From Eutreptiella sp. 'Long Island Sound 2002' (lineage: Eukaryota > Euglenozoa > Euglenophyceae > Eutreptiales > Eutreptiaceae): DNA of 64,000 nucleotides. Shown in pieces: positions 47,432 to 58,904 of this stretch. The translations under genes and the position numbers were made by a program. The DNA is taken from assembly GCA_964036045.1 (NCBI GenBank), contig OZ038385.1, positions 57,445,919 to 57,509,918 on the forward strand, read 5' to 3'. Below the pieces are notes generated by a model. That model searched no databases and was not told the DNA's origin. It saw only the letters and a list, made by a program, of their open reading frames with translations. Position 1 is the stretch's first letter. Every line of letters begins with the position of its first letter.

Positions 47432-48705
47432 AAACCTGGTAGGTCCACCCTAGACCCTAAAAAGGGTTATAAAACCAAGACTGGTTCCACCAGCTCGGTG
47501 ACCCTAGCCCTAACCCTAACCCTACCCTAATCAAGACTGAATATTGGGACCGAGCTGGTGGGGGAGGGAACATCAGCTATGACTGGTGAGGGACATCAAG
47601 AATGATTCACACATTGATGGCTCTTGACAAAGTGAAATCAGCTTGCAAGTGAACCCCATCACCACGAGGCCCACTTTCAAGACCTTTTGGACTTCTGAGG
47701 GGCCAAAATGCCCCAAAATGGGCTCAAAATGGGCTCATTTCACCCGTTTGTGCACCCCATATGGTCTAGGATGAGGTTTGGAAAAATGTGTTTTTGACCC
47801 ATTTTTGACCCATTTTTGGTCCCAAAACAGCCCATTTTCAAGGCATTTTGGGATGTTCGGAGGACCAAAATGGGCCACCACAAGCTCAAAACGGTCCAAA
47901 AACACTTGTTTTAGCATCGCACATGGTCTAGGATCATTTTTGAGAAAAGTCATCTTTTTGCCCCTACTAGACCCTGTTGACCCATTTGGGCACCCGCATG
48001 TTTGGGCTTGAGCTTGCAGCTTGCCGCAGCCTAGTGGGCCTAGGTATTGGGGTCTAGGCGTCCTTTGAGGCAATTCTGAGGGGTGGAAACCACAAAAAGT
48101 GGGGGGTTGCGGGTGGAGTAGGTGCCCTCGGAATCACATTTTGAGCCATGTAGCCAAAGATATGGCCTATTCTTGGTTTGTGGCTGTCGGCATTTGGAGC
48201 TTCTGGGGGCCTTTTTGGGCCGTTTCCGGGACATATCATGGAGTCAGAGGGCCGCAAAGAGCTCGTTGACATGGGGAAGTCAAGCCACATGTGCAGTGTA
48301 CCCACCGTTTTTCTTCGTTTGGCCGTTTTGAATGTGTTCCAGGGCTTTTTTGGCCCAAAAATGGCTGTTTTTGGCCCTAAACTGCAGCTTTTGAAACTGA
48401 GGTCCGCCACTTGCGAATCCCGTTCCCGGCCGCCACCGTTGAGTTTCTTGCTCATACTTCGTGTGATTGTACTTCACACCCATAGGTATCATCCACCAAA
48501 ATTTCAGCTGAATCTGAAGCACCACGACGGAGGTCTGATTTTTCCCCATTTCGCGCGTGCTGCTGCTTGCTTGCTGCTTGCTGCTGCTTGCTGCTGCTTG
48601 CTGCTGCTGCTGCTAAACCTGGTAGGTCCGCCCTAGACACTAAAAAGGGTTATAAAACCAAGACTGGTTCCACCAGCTCGGTGACCCTAGCCCTAACCCT
48701 AGCTT
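46337..48705 (+). repeat. two 1180-bp tandem units with CCCTAA telomere-like junctions
   Basis: Unit starts (TCAAGAMTGAATATTGGGAC) are at 46351 and 47531, exactly 1180 bp apart, with few differences. Telomere-like CCCTAACCCTAA sequence lies before unit 1 (46337-46350), between units (47501-47530) and after unit 2 (48681-48720). Each unit starts near ACCGAGCTGGTGG and ends near its reverse complement CCACCAGCTCGGT, a 13-bp inverted repeat. Each has a (CTG)n tract near its end (47390-47430, 48560-48613). Long frames inside are conserved only because the units are near-identical. Confidence 0.85.
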
Positions 48706-48774
48706 GCCCCTAGCCCTAGCTCTCACCCGAGGCTCGGGTTAGAGTGAGTGTTGGGGTCCAAAATGGAGAGCAAT

Positions 48775-48990
48775 GATGCCCCCCCCCCCCGCCCCCCAAC
48801 CCACCACCCCAAACCGCCCCACCTGGACCCCCCCCTCCCAACCGCCCGCCGCCCCCCCATCGCCCTTCCCTGAACCCCCCCTCCAATGCCCCCCCCCCCC
48901 CCCCCCTGGGGGCCTTCGGCCCACTTCTACCTGGGGGGGGGAGTCGCGTCTAAAAGCGAGGAGACGTCCCCCCCGTGATGTCATCCAGTT
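48775..48990. repeat. C-rich tract and half of the fold-back element
   Basis: C-rich DNA (48779-48905) followed by GGGGGCCTTCGGCCCACTTC, a G-run, CGCGTCTAAAAGCGAGGAGA and CGTCCC, shared with the right half of the element at 53444-53565. Confidence 0.65.
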
Positions 48991-49533
48991 TCTGAGAACC
49001 TCCCCTCCCCCGGGCATCTCTGGGAAGCTGAGCAGAGCAGAGCAGTTTAAACTGGGCAGCTGAGTCAATTACTGTCAGGCTGCCAGCCCTGTTCCGGCTC
49101 AATGGGCTGAAATGCCAGTCTTTTGTCATGCAATTCCTCTGCACTACCACCACACCACTTCATAAGGAATATCCCTGTCCTGACCCCTGGAACCCATGAG
49201 CACGCGGTATAGGGATAACTGGCCACGCTACAAAATGGATGACAGAGGTCTGTTAGTATCCATTGGTGGTGTGCGCCTATGAAACCCTATGAAACTCTTG
49301 TGAAACACCTTTCTTGTCCTTTGCTGGAGGAAGGCAAACCTTGGACAGGGAGCATGCAAACACATTGCAGGCTGTTGAAAGCTTGGCCCATGCTGCTGTC
49401 GGAGAATTTTCGTGGGGAGAGGCAGGGGACCATCTCTCCTTTGGTTGGTGCTGCTTAGTTAGTTAGACAGTCAGGCTTCACTGTTTCCCACCCCAAAACA
49501 CCTTTTGATGGCGTTCTTTGTTGGTTCATGCAG

Positions 49534-50022
49534 GATTTTTTAACCATGTCATTCTGTAAGGGTCCCGGTCGAGTGATGCTCCCAGGGTTCCAAGCATCCT
49601 TCTCCCCGTCTGACCATCCAAGTGTGCGAGCACCACCCCATGGCAAGGGCAGCTGCATTATGTTTTTGTTTCCGGGCTACGTCATTGACACCCCTGGAGA
49701 ATACGCGGCTGCCATCATCATTACTTTTTTGATGGGCTGGTTCAACGGGTTTCTGACCTATGCGCGGGTTCACCTAGTCAACAAGCATGCTGGTCGTCTC
49801 AAGGGCTGGCAGATCCGAATCTTGGTGAGTTTGCTATACGGTGCGCAGATGGTGAACGCTTACTGGATGATGCTTTTGGTCATGCTGTATGAATCATTGA
49901 TCTTTACAGCTTTGATTTCAGGGCTTACCGTGGGCTATTTCATGTTCTACATTGGGCCTCAGGAGAAGAAGGATCGTTTGGTTGTCCAGAATGCACCCTG
50001 CTGTACCGTTGCAGAGAAGTGA
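49534..50022 (+). CDS. CTR: Ctr-family copper transporter, 3' exon
   Basis: Copper(I) permease of the Ctr type, which forms trimers in the plasma membrane or a vacuole-type membrane. The exon probably starts after the acceptor TGCAG at 49533; the ORF can also start at ATG 49528 or 49546. It shows a short N-terminus with MSFCKGPGRVMLPGF, as in algal Ctr proteins. TM1 is PGEYAAAIIITFLMGWF, TM2 contains MMLLVM (M-x3-M copper-binding motif) and TM3 contains GLTVG (G-x3-G packing motif). A CC pair near the C-terminus (NAPCCTVAEK) may bind copper. The stop is TGA. The 5' exon, if any, was not found. Confidence 0.75.
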   Translation, partial: DFLTMSFCKGPGRVMLPGFQASFSPSDHPSVRAPPHGKGSCIMFLFPGYVIDTPGEYAAAIIITFLMGWFNGFLTYARVHLVNKHAGRLKGWQIRILVSLLYGAQMVNAYWMMLLVMLYESLIFTALISGLTVGYFMFYIGPQEKKDRLVVQNAPCCTVAEK

Positions 50023-52099
50023 TTAATGTTTGGTGTATGACATCTGAGTTTGGCTGGGTTTTCGCTGTGCATGTACAGATATCTTCACTGGGTCTTTAGT
50101 AGAATCAGATTGTTCTTTCTGCTCTGGTTGGCAAAACCGAATTTTTTTTTGGCAAAGGTGGTTTGCTTTGCACCACCACCAACAAATATTCTGTCCCTTT
50201 CCAGGCCCCTGGAACCTGCCAAGGCCTGGGTGGAAGGCCTGGGTGGCCTAATGTCGCAAGACCTAGTCTGGCCCTGCCTGTCCTTTTTTTCTTGGGAAGA
50301 CGGGCATTTTGACAGGTTGCTCTTTGCTTGGCAAAGCAGCGCGGCTTGGTGCACTGCAGTGCATGGCACATGCAGCACAGCCAGAAAAGGAAGGGGTGTG
50401 AAGTTTTAGGAGCCAGCCCAATTGGGTTGTGCCCTGCAGCTAGAGCAGTGAACACTGGACGGTGTGGGCAGATGCATTAGCAGACTGCCCCTGTGTTGCC
50501 AAACACTGTTGGTATGGCGCCAGGGGGGGGGGTCGTCGTGTGCGTGACTCATCATCGATTGAGGTCCTCACACACAATTTACATGCTGGGGGTTATTCTG
50601 CAACACAGTGGAAACGGGCCTGTGGCCAGTGCTTGTTCTTCACACTTCAGTCAGGTTGTGGATCAGGCAAGTCTGTCAAGCTTACTACTGTCTCCAGCAC
50701 TCACCCTGTATGGAGCATGCAACCCACCCAACTCGAAATACGGGCGCCCATCAGACCGTAATCTTGGGGTTCAGAGGAGCATTTCGCCCTCCCATGGGCA
50801 ACATGGTGGGGAGCATTTGCGGCATTCTGCCTGTTGGGTGGGGAAATGCTATTCTTCAGATTACCACATTGTAGACATGCAGATATATGCAGGGCTGGCA
50901 TGCAGAGTGTGTTTACGGCAGGCATGTTTTGCATATCTGGTATATATTTGATCTAAGCATATTTGTACACAGCTTGGTTCTGCCTGATGGCTAGGGCTTC
51001 ATTCAGAAGTTACTGTTGCAGGCTGTCTGGCTTTTCGGTCTCCCTTTGAGGGTTACCACTCACAAAGTCCTGTTTCGCAACATCTTTGAGGCCCATCAGG
51101 ATACTTTGCTGTGTGTTACAAGCAGTGTCGGCGAGCAACCTGCAGTCGTAGACTGTACTCATGCGCACACTGGTTAAATAGCCCTGACTAGCTCCGTCAT
51201 CCTTGGGCACAGTATGGTCACAAATGTCTCCCCCGACCCTGCTGGTGCCTCTGCTCACACTCTTCTGACATTATTTAGCGTCGACGTGTTTGATGAAGTG
51301 CACACTTTCAGTTGCATCATGTGCGTTACAGGACTGTGGCAACTTGGAATTGCCAGAGTGGGAGCATGGTTGCAACAACAACCGCATGGGACCCTTTTAT
51401 TTGTGGGATGAGAAATGTAATCTTCCTGTCCATGACAGTCTCAAAGATTTGTCTCAGGCCTGCAACTCAGCACCTCGGGGAGTGGTGCCATGTAATTGTG
51501 CAGACAAAAGGATGGGGGACATTTTCCTTGCTTGGTTCTCTCATACTCTGCCCACCACACAATTGCACCATAATGGCATTCTGCATTTTTATCATGACCC
51601 AAGCACTTGCGCAAACCAATACAAGACCATTTTTTAGGTGAGCCCAATTTTTTTCTTGGCGGAGTTGAGTGACAGGTTGGTACAAGTCAATCAATGAATG
51701 CTGGCTGGCCACGTGCAAATGCCAGTGGATTCTCCATTGGTGAAGCACCAAAAACCAAACACTGCCATCCGTCAACCACCAACCAGTGTTGGTTGTCAGT
51801 CAATGGTTTGTCAGGTATTTGCTGAGTGCTGTGGGGATAGCTGAAATGCAATGGGTGCATAGTAGATGGTGAGATGGTTGCAGTGCTTTTTGGTCGGAAA
51901 ACAAACACTCACAAACTATGAAAGCGTTCAAGAGGAGGGTAAATTGGGCATACCAGCATGATTTTCCCAACACACAGTTTCGACCATCTAACCCTAATCA
52001 CAGGCATTTGTGATTAGAGCAGGATTCTCATAGGCCACCCGAAGCGCCCCCCCCTCCCCCATTCAGCCTTTACAGCAACACCACCTCCCCTTCCTCCAG
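50023..52099. other. no gene recognised
   Basis: Only short frames without family motifs (for example 51290-51637 +). No repeats of note. Confidence 0.4.
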
Positions 52100-52235
52100 T
52101 ATGCCGGTTGCATGTTGTCAATTACCCCATTCAGTGACCCCAAGGGTGTTGGGTGGCTTGATGATTTGCAACACTCTCTTGATGCTGTGCTGTGTGCATG
52201 CGGACAACAGGCCGAGGCCGAAAAGCTGATACACA
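52100..52235 (+). other. candidate internal exon, gene unknown
   Basis: Bounded by a pyrimidine tract with CCAG (52096-52099) and by GTATGT (52236). It encodes an open, protein-like stretch (MLSITPFSDPKGVGWLDDLQ, then LDAVLCACGQQAEAEKLIH). No partner exons or family recognised. Confidence 0.3.
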
Positions 52236-52695
52236 GTATGTTTTTACACACCAATTTGTATCATCTTTCCTTCCCCTTTCTCTTTGAAGTTATGTGCCTT
52301 TGAGTGGTTGCAGTCCACTTTCAGTGGTTGCAATCCAGCAGCTCTTGGTAGGTGGCTGTTCTAAATAGAAGGGTGCACCTACACCTTTGCTCAGCTTCTT
52401 CTTCTTGTTCTTCACGGGGCTGCCTCTTTACCCTAGAGACCTATGTTAAACCAATATGCTTAATTTTAATTTTTCAGAAATGAAAGGGGATAAAAATTAA
52501 CCTGTCAAATATTAATATGTTAACCCAATTTTGGCTCGTTTTGCACCGCTTTGCTTGTGCGCGTGCTATGCCCATTAAGGGTTTTTGGTTGGTAAAAGGG
52601 TGCACAACGGGGTGGTAGAGGGGTTCCATACTCTTTGAGGTAGTTTCATAGGGCCACATCCTTCTCCCCTGTCCCCCTACTCACAGCACTCCCAA

Positions 52696-53265
52696 CTACC
52701 CTATTCTATTGTGTAGCTCTTGTTGTGCCTTTCTCTCGGGACACCATTCTCGAACTAAGTATGACATGCACGCGTTTGAGTGGGGCCAAGAGCTTGCGTG
52801 ACCCATTGGTCTCGCAACTCCTTGGTGAGTGGGTGGCCCAAGGGCAGGGCGCGATTGGATGTAACGGGCCCAGGATTGTAGCGGCCAAGAGCGGCCGCTT
52901 GTAGGGGGCTCTGGCACGGACATGGGTGGGTCTAGCGCAAGGGGCTTCACCAACTCCTTCCATGTGTCCGTGAAGCGGTCACGTGAAGGGATGGGTCGGG
53001 GGAATGGGAGGCCCGTCGCAGCGGTGTACGCGGCCCCCCGGCCAGTCATGAACTCCAACACATGCCGGAAGCCGGACTTGGGGACATTCAAGTCCATAAG
53101 TAGCTCGATCAACTCGGGTGCCGGGAAGAGGACGGAGGCATATTGCTTCACGGCCTCTATTTGTTTGTTGCGGATGAGGGGGAGTTGGGCAACCTCGGTG
53201 GCCTCGTACCAACGGGCCTTAGCCAAAGGGGATGTGGACACCATCAATTGGAAGAGGCCACTCAC
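52696..53265 (-). other. possible element protein fragment on the minus strand
   Basis: 189-codon minus frame with balanced composition (RNKQIEAVKQYASVLFPAPE, DRFTDTWKELVKPLALDPP). It abuts plus-strand coding-like sequence at 53270-53450. Family unknown. Confidence 0.35.
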
Positions 53266-53269
53266 TTTC

Positions 53270-54840
53270 CTCCTCCGGGGGGATGCTTACCTGTGTGCCG
53301 ATGGAAGTTGGACCCAACTATCCATTGGGCTCCTCAACCACGGCGCATGGGCCCGCACACCCCCCTTCTTATGGGTCATTAGGATGGCCGTATGCAGGGA
53401 TAAGGACATGGCCGCGCTCGCGACCATATGGTCCCAAAACCTGCAGGCACGGGGGGGGGTGTCTCCTCGGTTCTGGTACGCGACCCCCCCCCCTGGGGGC
53501 CTTCGGCCCACTTCTACTGGGGGGGGGTCGCGTATAAAAGCGAGGAGACGTCCCCCTCGTGCCTGGAGGTATGCGGCCGTTTTGTTTCGCTTTCGTTTTT
53601 GTGTTAATTTCTCGAGGTTAATATTTAATATTTCGCAGACATTAACTCCAACTGAAAAACTAATCCAATATGAACCTCGAAAAATTAATGCAAAAATTAA
53701 TCCCCCTTTTGTTGCAGGTGTTGCAGTCCGTACATGACTCCAAGAGGTTGTATTGGGGAACGAAGTGGGTGCCCAGTGACTTGGTCATCGGAGGGGACCA
53801 ACCCTTTGTGAGACGTCTTATTGGCGTCTCAATATCGCCCATGGTGGGCTCTTTTTACAATATGGGTGTGTGGGACAAGGTTGCGGCGGCATGGGTAAAG
53901 GCAGGGGTGTGCCGCACATTGGAGGGGGAGGCGGTGGCCCGCCTCCGCTATTAGGAGACAGGCCTCAGCTTGGAGAATGGGGGGTGCATAGGGCCATTGT
54001 TGCATGGCCATGGGCCGCCTCCAAGTGGCCTTCATTGAGGCCCGCCTCGGGGACCTTCCCAAGGACAACGCCACGGCCGTGCAACGCGTGCTATACCGGG
54101 CATGCACAGGTGTCAAGTTGGGTTCCTCGGCCGCACCTGACGGAGAGGAGGCACGGGCGTTGTTCCTTGCATGGGAGGAAATCGGGCCACTATTGGCCTA
54201 TGCCCCGGAGGATGGAGAGTGGCAAGCCGTGGTTGCCATGCGGGACCTCCTCTGGGACTTGTACTCGGATACTCCATCTCGCGCTGACCTACGGGCCGCC
54301 GAGGTCGCGCGGGCCTACCGCTTGCATTGCTACAAGGCCGCCTGCCAATCGCACTACCTCTTCTACCTGGAGGAGGACGTGACATTGGCGGTGGCTAATG
54401 CAGCGGAGCTTGGGGTTGGTTTGGGCGCGGTGTGCGCCGATGTCGTTGAGAGCCTCAACACCATTCTCAAGCGGGCCTACAACGACCACACGGCCCGCGG
54501 GGGGGGGGGGGGGGGGCGCCGGGGGCAACGGCATTACAACGGGAGGGAGAGGTGGTCTTGCAGGCTTGGGGATGGTGGTTTTTAAATTTTGACCTTCCAT
54601 TGCGACACCATGGGGCGCCTCATACCGCCCTGTGTACCATGGCCCAACTCATGGCCACCCAAAGCCCTCTACCCTCCACCTTCTCTTTGCCACCCCCGAC
54701 TCTTGTTTCACCAAAGGTGATCCCTTGGCCTGCACAAGCCCTGCAGGAGGGCTGTGCAGGTGATCAACCCCTATTTGCGGGCACCGCGCACGCCCACATG
54801 ACCCTTGAGTGGGTGTTCCACCGCCTAGTGCGCTGCTAGA
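53270..54840 (+). pseudogene. transposase-like element protein, fragments (frameshifted)
   Basis: Three blocks in order: 53280-53445 (AYLCADGSWTQLSIGLLNHG, WVIRMAVCRDKDMAALATIW), then after an insertion 53720-53950 (KRLYWGTKWVPSDLVIGGDQ), and 54004-54500 (AYRLHCYKAACQSHYLFYLE, GAVCADVVESLNTILKRAYN). A G18 run at 54499-54516 shifts the frame, and it resumes at about 54535 (VLQAWGWWFLNFDLPLRHHG). I read this as a repeated element protein, possibly a transposase, from its style and disruption; no catalytic triad was proven. Confidence 0.4.
53444..53565. mobile_element. 122-bp fold-back MITE, complete copy
   Basis: Inverted arms of about 45 bp: CAGGCACGGGGG.. TGTCTCCTCG .. TACGCGACCCCC against the reverse complement of GGGGGTCGCGTATAAAAGCG..CGTCCCCCTCGTGCCTG. 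The loop holds GGGGGCCTTCGGCCC. Half copies lie at 43316-43377 and 48906-48990. Inserted in the transposase-like gene. Confidence 0.75.
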
Positions 54841-55154
54841 TTCGCTGGCACGGCGAAGGCAAGGGCACCTAGCGCCGGACTCAGCGTGGGGGCACGTGGA
54901 CCTGGCGCCCACTGCCGGGTGAGCCCATGAGCTTTGTGCCGGAGGCCATTAGTGTGGGCTCTCTCAACTCACTCAACCTGTGCGGCGATCCTCGTGGCGT
55001 GCGGTTTGGAACCGCACATTTCCTTGTCACCCTGCAACATTTGGTCCCGTTGGGATGGTGCAGGCAATGGCGACAAGGAAAGAGGGTCGACTTCACGGTG
55101 CAGTGGACGGCGGTGCTAGCTGGACCGCGACTAGTGTATGACCCTGCCGTGCAG

Positions 55155-55176
55155 CCTAGGTTAGCAATAACCTAGG
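55155..55176 (+). other. hairpin with GCAA tetraloop
   Basis: CCTAGGTTA, loop GCAA, TAACCTAGG: a perfect 9-bp stem with a GNRA loop. Followed by a G-run (about 55187-55201). Function unknown. Confidence 0.6.
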
Positions 55177-55294
55177 TTTTGCCTCGGGGGGGGGGGGGGG
55201 CAGACTAGGCTTCAAGTCGGGACAGTACCAGCCTGCCACCCCCCTGCTTCACTGAAGTGTTCTTTGTTTGCTTGGGACCAGATCAGCGGCAGCC

Positions 55295-57890
55295 ATGGTC
55301 GCGCTTGGTGCCCCTATCTCCGCCTTGTGCATCTGGAACAGATGGACCTCGCAACGGCAGGCATGGGAATACGCCGTTCTAGGGCCAGACTGGGAATTCG
55401 AGCTCCCAGATCAGGCCCCCTAGCCGCACCCGGTCGCAAACGTCACCAAATTGCCCCTGTCCTCGGTCCAGCTTTGGCCTACGGGCACCTTCGGGCGGCG
55501 CACAGCCCCCGACGCTTCAAGCTCCCCTATTATCATCATGGTCGACAGTGATGACGAAGGGGACGACCCTGGCGCAAATCGTGGAGTGGCCCCGGGAGGA
55601 CGGGAACGACGTGCGCGCACTCCGGGCCGACGACAAGACGCGGCACACGCCCCGTGTGCGCGTTCGAACTCGCCTTTGCAGACCCAAAGCCCGGCGGTCC
55701 CGCAGCGATGTTTCATCCGCATATCGTTCTCGGCACGAGAAAGTGCAGCCCGCAAGCGCAAGCCCTCAACCGACTGCGCCACCATCGCCGCACCAGGGGC
55801 AGGGCAGGGGCAGCTGGTCCCCACCCCAGACTGCCAGCCAAAAGTGCGGAAAGCCGATAAGTGAGCACATCCTGGATGCGGTGGTCCTGACAGCGGTCAA
55901 GGCGTCGGTGGACCACCGCCGGGCGGAGAGCTTGCTGCATATGTGGTGGGCTGATTCGCACCGCTGGGCCCTCGATAGGCCCAAGGTCAGCCCAGATGAC
56001 GAAGCGCTGCTGCACGACACGCTCCACCACCTGGTGACGCATGGCCCGCCAGACGAAGCCTCGTCCCCACAACTTGGGGATGGGGACGCTGTCACCATTG
56101 AACTCGTGGGCCGGGGTCTGGGCCCGGCGGGTTCGGTGCAGGTCCCAGATAACCTCTGGGCCCAATGGGCATATCCCAATTTCCGGCAAGCGGGCGAGAC
56201 AACCCCCACAGCACAAGAATCGTTGTGCCCTTAGGTGGTGGCGTTGCTGCACCAATTACATGCTATTGCTGATGGCCTCATCAACAAATCCCCCCTGTCA
56301 CCGAATGCCCGTGCCTTTGTTAAATGCAAAAGCCTAGCAAAGTGCACGCTCATCATTGATATGCAGGCCTTCAATCATGCCCGCTCTTTCAAAGCAAGGC
56401 CGTTCCGGTTGCCCTCACTTGAGGGCCTCGCAGGGCTGCTGTGCTCGGTGCGGGGGGGGGGGGGCGTGGGGGGCCAAGATTGATCTCAACAGCTGTTACT
56501 GGAGCGTGCACCTCCCACCTGCGATGGCTGAGGCGGTGCGTGTAGCCGCGGCAGGCACCACCTACGCCTTGGTTCGTGTGCCGTTTGGTTGGCACCAGGC
56601 ACCTGGCCTGGTGCAGCACCTGATTGCGGCTGTACTGTTTGAGCTAGCTAATACACAAGTAGTCATTGTCCAGTACCTGGACGATATACTTTTTGTGGGT
56701 CGGGACAGGTTGATAACCGGGGGGGGCCCGGAGGTCCCCACTGGGGCCCCCACAGTCCGCGATGCATGGGAGGCATTACAGCATGTCCGGAGGCTCACGC
56801 ACACCGACTCAGGGTCGAGCACGGGAGCGACAGCCATCCGGGTCATGGAACCCGGGTCGGTGGACACGTACACCAGCGCGCTGCGACAAGCACTGCTGGC
56901 CAGCACACGAGACGAGCTCCTGGTGGACGCCGTGGAGAGGAGGCTCAATGCCTTGGCAGCCAAGCGAAAGAGCGGGTCAAGCGCGACTGCACCCAGGTGG
57001 CGCGTGACACGGCGGCGCATTTGGCCCGTAAAGGTTTCCTTGTCAGCCCAAAGTCAGTCCTCGATGCCACCCAGTCACTTACGTGGATGGGGAAGCAGCT
57101 CAGTCTAGATAGGCCTCGTGTGGCGCATAAGCCCGAAGGACTGGCTGACATTGTGGGCCTCTGGGTTGCTTTCAGCTTGTCCCACTACACGCGCAAGCCC
57201 CTACAGAGGCTGCTAGGGTGCATCGGATGGTTGGCTCGCCCGGGTTTCTTGGCAGGGTGCTTCCTCGCGGGAGTGCGCACGTGGCTTTGTCTGGGACCTC
57301 CTGCATGTTGTGTGCCTTTTGCCGTGTGTAGGGGCCTTTTGGAGGCGATCGCGGCGGGGGGGGGTAGGGGATGGGAGCCGCAGCCGACCGAGGGGCCGGC
57401 TATTCACGTGTACAGTGATGCTGCTGCTTGCCCTTGCGCGCCAGGAGGGTTTTTTGTGGGGGTGTGGAGCTCGGAGGGCCCTGCCATCTGGAGGTGCCCA
57501 CGGTGGGTTAGTAGCGAGCAGTTAGCTGAGCTGTTTGGGGTAGTGTGCGCACTCAATGTTGCGCGGAGTTCTGGTTGTAGGCATGTAGATCTGGTGATGG
57601 ATAACGTGGGCGCGATAGCCCGGATCCTCTGGGGCCGCGCCTCCACATTGATGGTGGCCCACAGGATTGTGTATAGCGACTTAGTCGGCTATCAGACATT
57701 AGACATCAAGCTTTTATGGACCGCCATTACCCAACCATGAACCCCCGTTCCCCAATCCCCTTGATTATGCACTACATCAACTTCCCAAAGTCGCCGCTCA
57801 TCTTCCAAGGGAAAAGCGGTCTACTGTAGAGGATCTCTTTTGGGCTGCTGCAGCCGCAACCACAGTGCATCACCTCAAAAAGCATTCATA
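55295..57890 (+). pseudogene. family B pol: pre-RT, RT and RNase H, copy 2
   Basis: Starts near ATG 55295. TAG codons at 55421 and 56232 are read through in otherwise continuous homology. The frame shifts near 55850, at a G13 run (56452-56464), near 56980 and after 57720. RT motifs: MQAFNHARSF, KIDLNSCYWSVHLPP, VPFGWHQAPGLVQ, QYLDDILFVG, then a stretch of about 90 codons absent from the 30 kb copy (about 56712-56975), then GFLVSPKS and TWMGK. RNase H: IHVYSDAA, SSEQLAELFGV, VMDNVGA, and in another frame NPLDYALHQLPKVAAHLPRE. TGA ends the main RNase H frame at 57738-57740. Confidence 0.7.
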
Positions 57891-58270
57891 GCCTTGTATC
57901 TCAGAACACTCCAACCCAAGAAGGGTATGCATACCCTGCGCTCCTCAAACTTCCTCAAAATCAAAGTTGCAATGGCAATCCTTGACACTTGACTTCCTCT
58001 GTTGGTGGTATTGGCTGCGCGCTAGTTCCTATTTTTTGCCAACCAATGGCAGGTTGGAAGCCGGATGGGACAGTGCATGTACAGGGCTCGGACCCCTTAG
58101 GATGCATGCCACGGCGAGTGCTAGCCGGGTCGTATTGGGACCGCAGCCAGTCGACTCCATTACCCCAACAAGGATCGCAGCCGTGGCGCCGCTTACCCGA
58201 GCTAGTGGCTCTCCTGATATTCCTAGCCTGGTCTCACCTACGGACGGACACATTACAATGCCTGCAAGAT

Positions 58271-58735
58271 AATCCCAATGTAATTGCTGTACTCCGGAGT
58301 GTTCTGCAATCGCTGTGTGCCCACCTCCCCCGCAAGAGACAGGAGGGAAAAAGCACACAGTGAACGAAAACAGGAGTTTGCAGGGAGGAAGCACCTTGGA
58401 AGGAAAGATGAATCTATGGGTCTCAACAATACAGGAGACTACGTGAGCTTCACCATCAACATAAGGCCGTTAGGCGTGGCACTGCGTAGTGCATATGCAA
58501 GGGGTAGACCAAGCAGGTAGTGAACAGAGACAACTCCCCAGGTAAAGCTGGAACACGTGCCAAATGTGGAGCACTCGTTTGTACTATATGCCCTACTTCT
58601 TGAACCAGGCGGTTGCCTGAGAGCTCACATTACACTCTTTGAACTTGTTGAGCCCGAGGAAAAAAAAAGATAATCCCAATGTAATTGCTGTACTCCAGAG
58701 TGTTCTGCAATCGCTGTGTGCCCACCTCCCCCCCC
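58271..58735 (+). repeat. 64-bp direct repeat between family B copies 2 and 3
   Basis: TAATCCCAATGTAATTGCTG... at 58271-58334 and 58672-58735, one substitution seen, 401 bp apart. The second copy is followed at once by the family B non-coding repeat (58741-58870) and gag copy 3. Confidence 0.8.
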
Positions 58736-58740
58736 CCTCT

Positions 58741-58870
58741 TGTAATAGCCACGCCCTTGTCCAAGCTACAGTACGCGTAGGAACCGTATTAATTGGGACC
58801 TAATTTCAATTTGGTACCAAATGTAGTGCAGCCACATAAGATATTGCTTTGATGACAAATTTGCCAGTGA
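58741..58870 (+). repeat. family B non-coding repeat, third copy
   Basis: Matches 15166-15310 (CCTTGTCCAAGCTACAGTA, AGGAACCGTATTAATT, AAATGTAGTGCAGCCACATA). It immediately precedes gag copy 3. Confidence 0.65.
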
Positions 58871-58904
58871 CAAGGGAAGGGTCAACACTTGTTATGACTG
58901 TACG

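Noticed and set aside
46555-48640. Pairs of similar ORFs (133-163 codons) on both strands
   Set aside because: They recur only because the two 1180-bp units are near-identical. No domains, and many overlapping frames on both strands.
48773-49063. Proline-rich ORF of 96 codons
   Set aside because: Translation of a C-rich low-complexity tract.
50346-50366. GCACTGCAGTGC resembling the transposon palindrome
   Set aside because: Lacks the GGG/CCC flanks and lies alone 24 kb from the element; a chance short palindrome.
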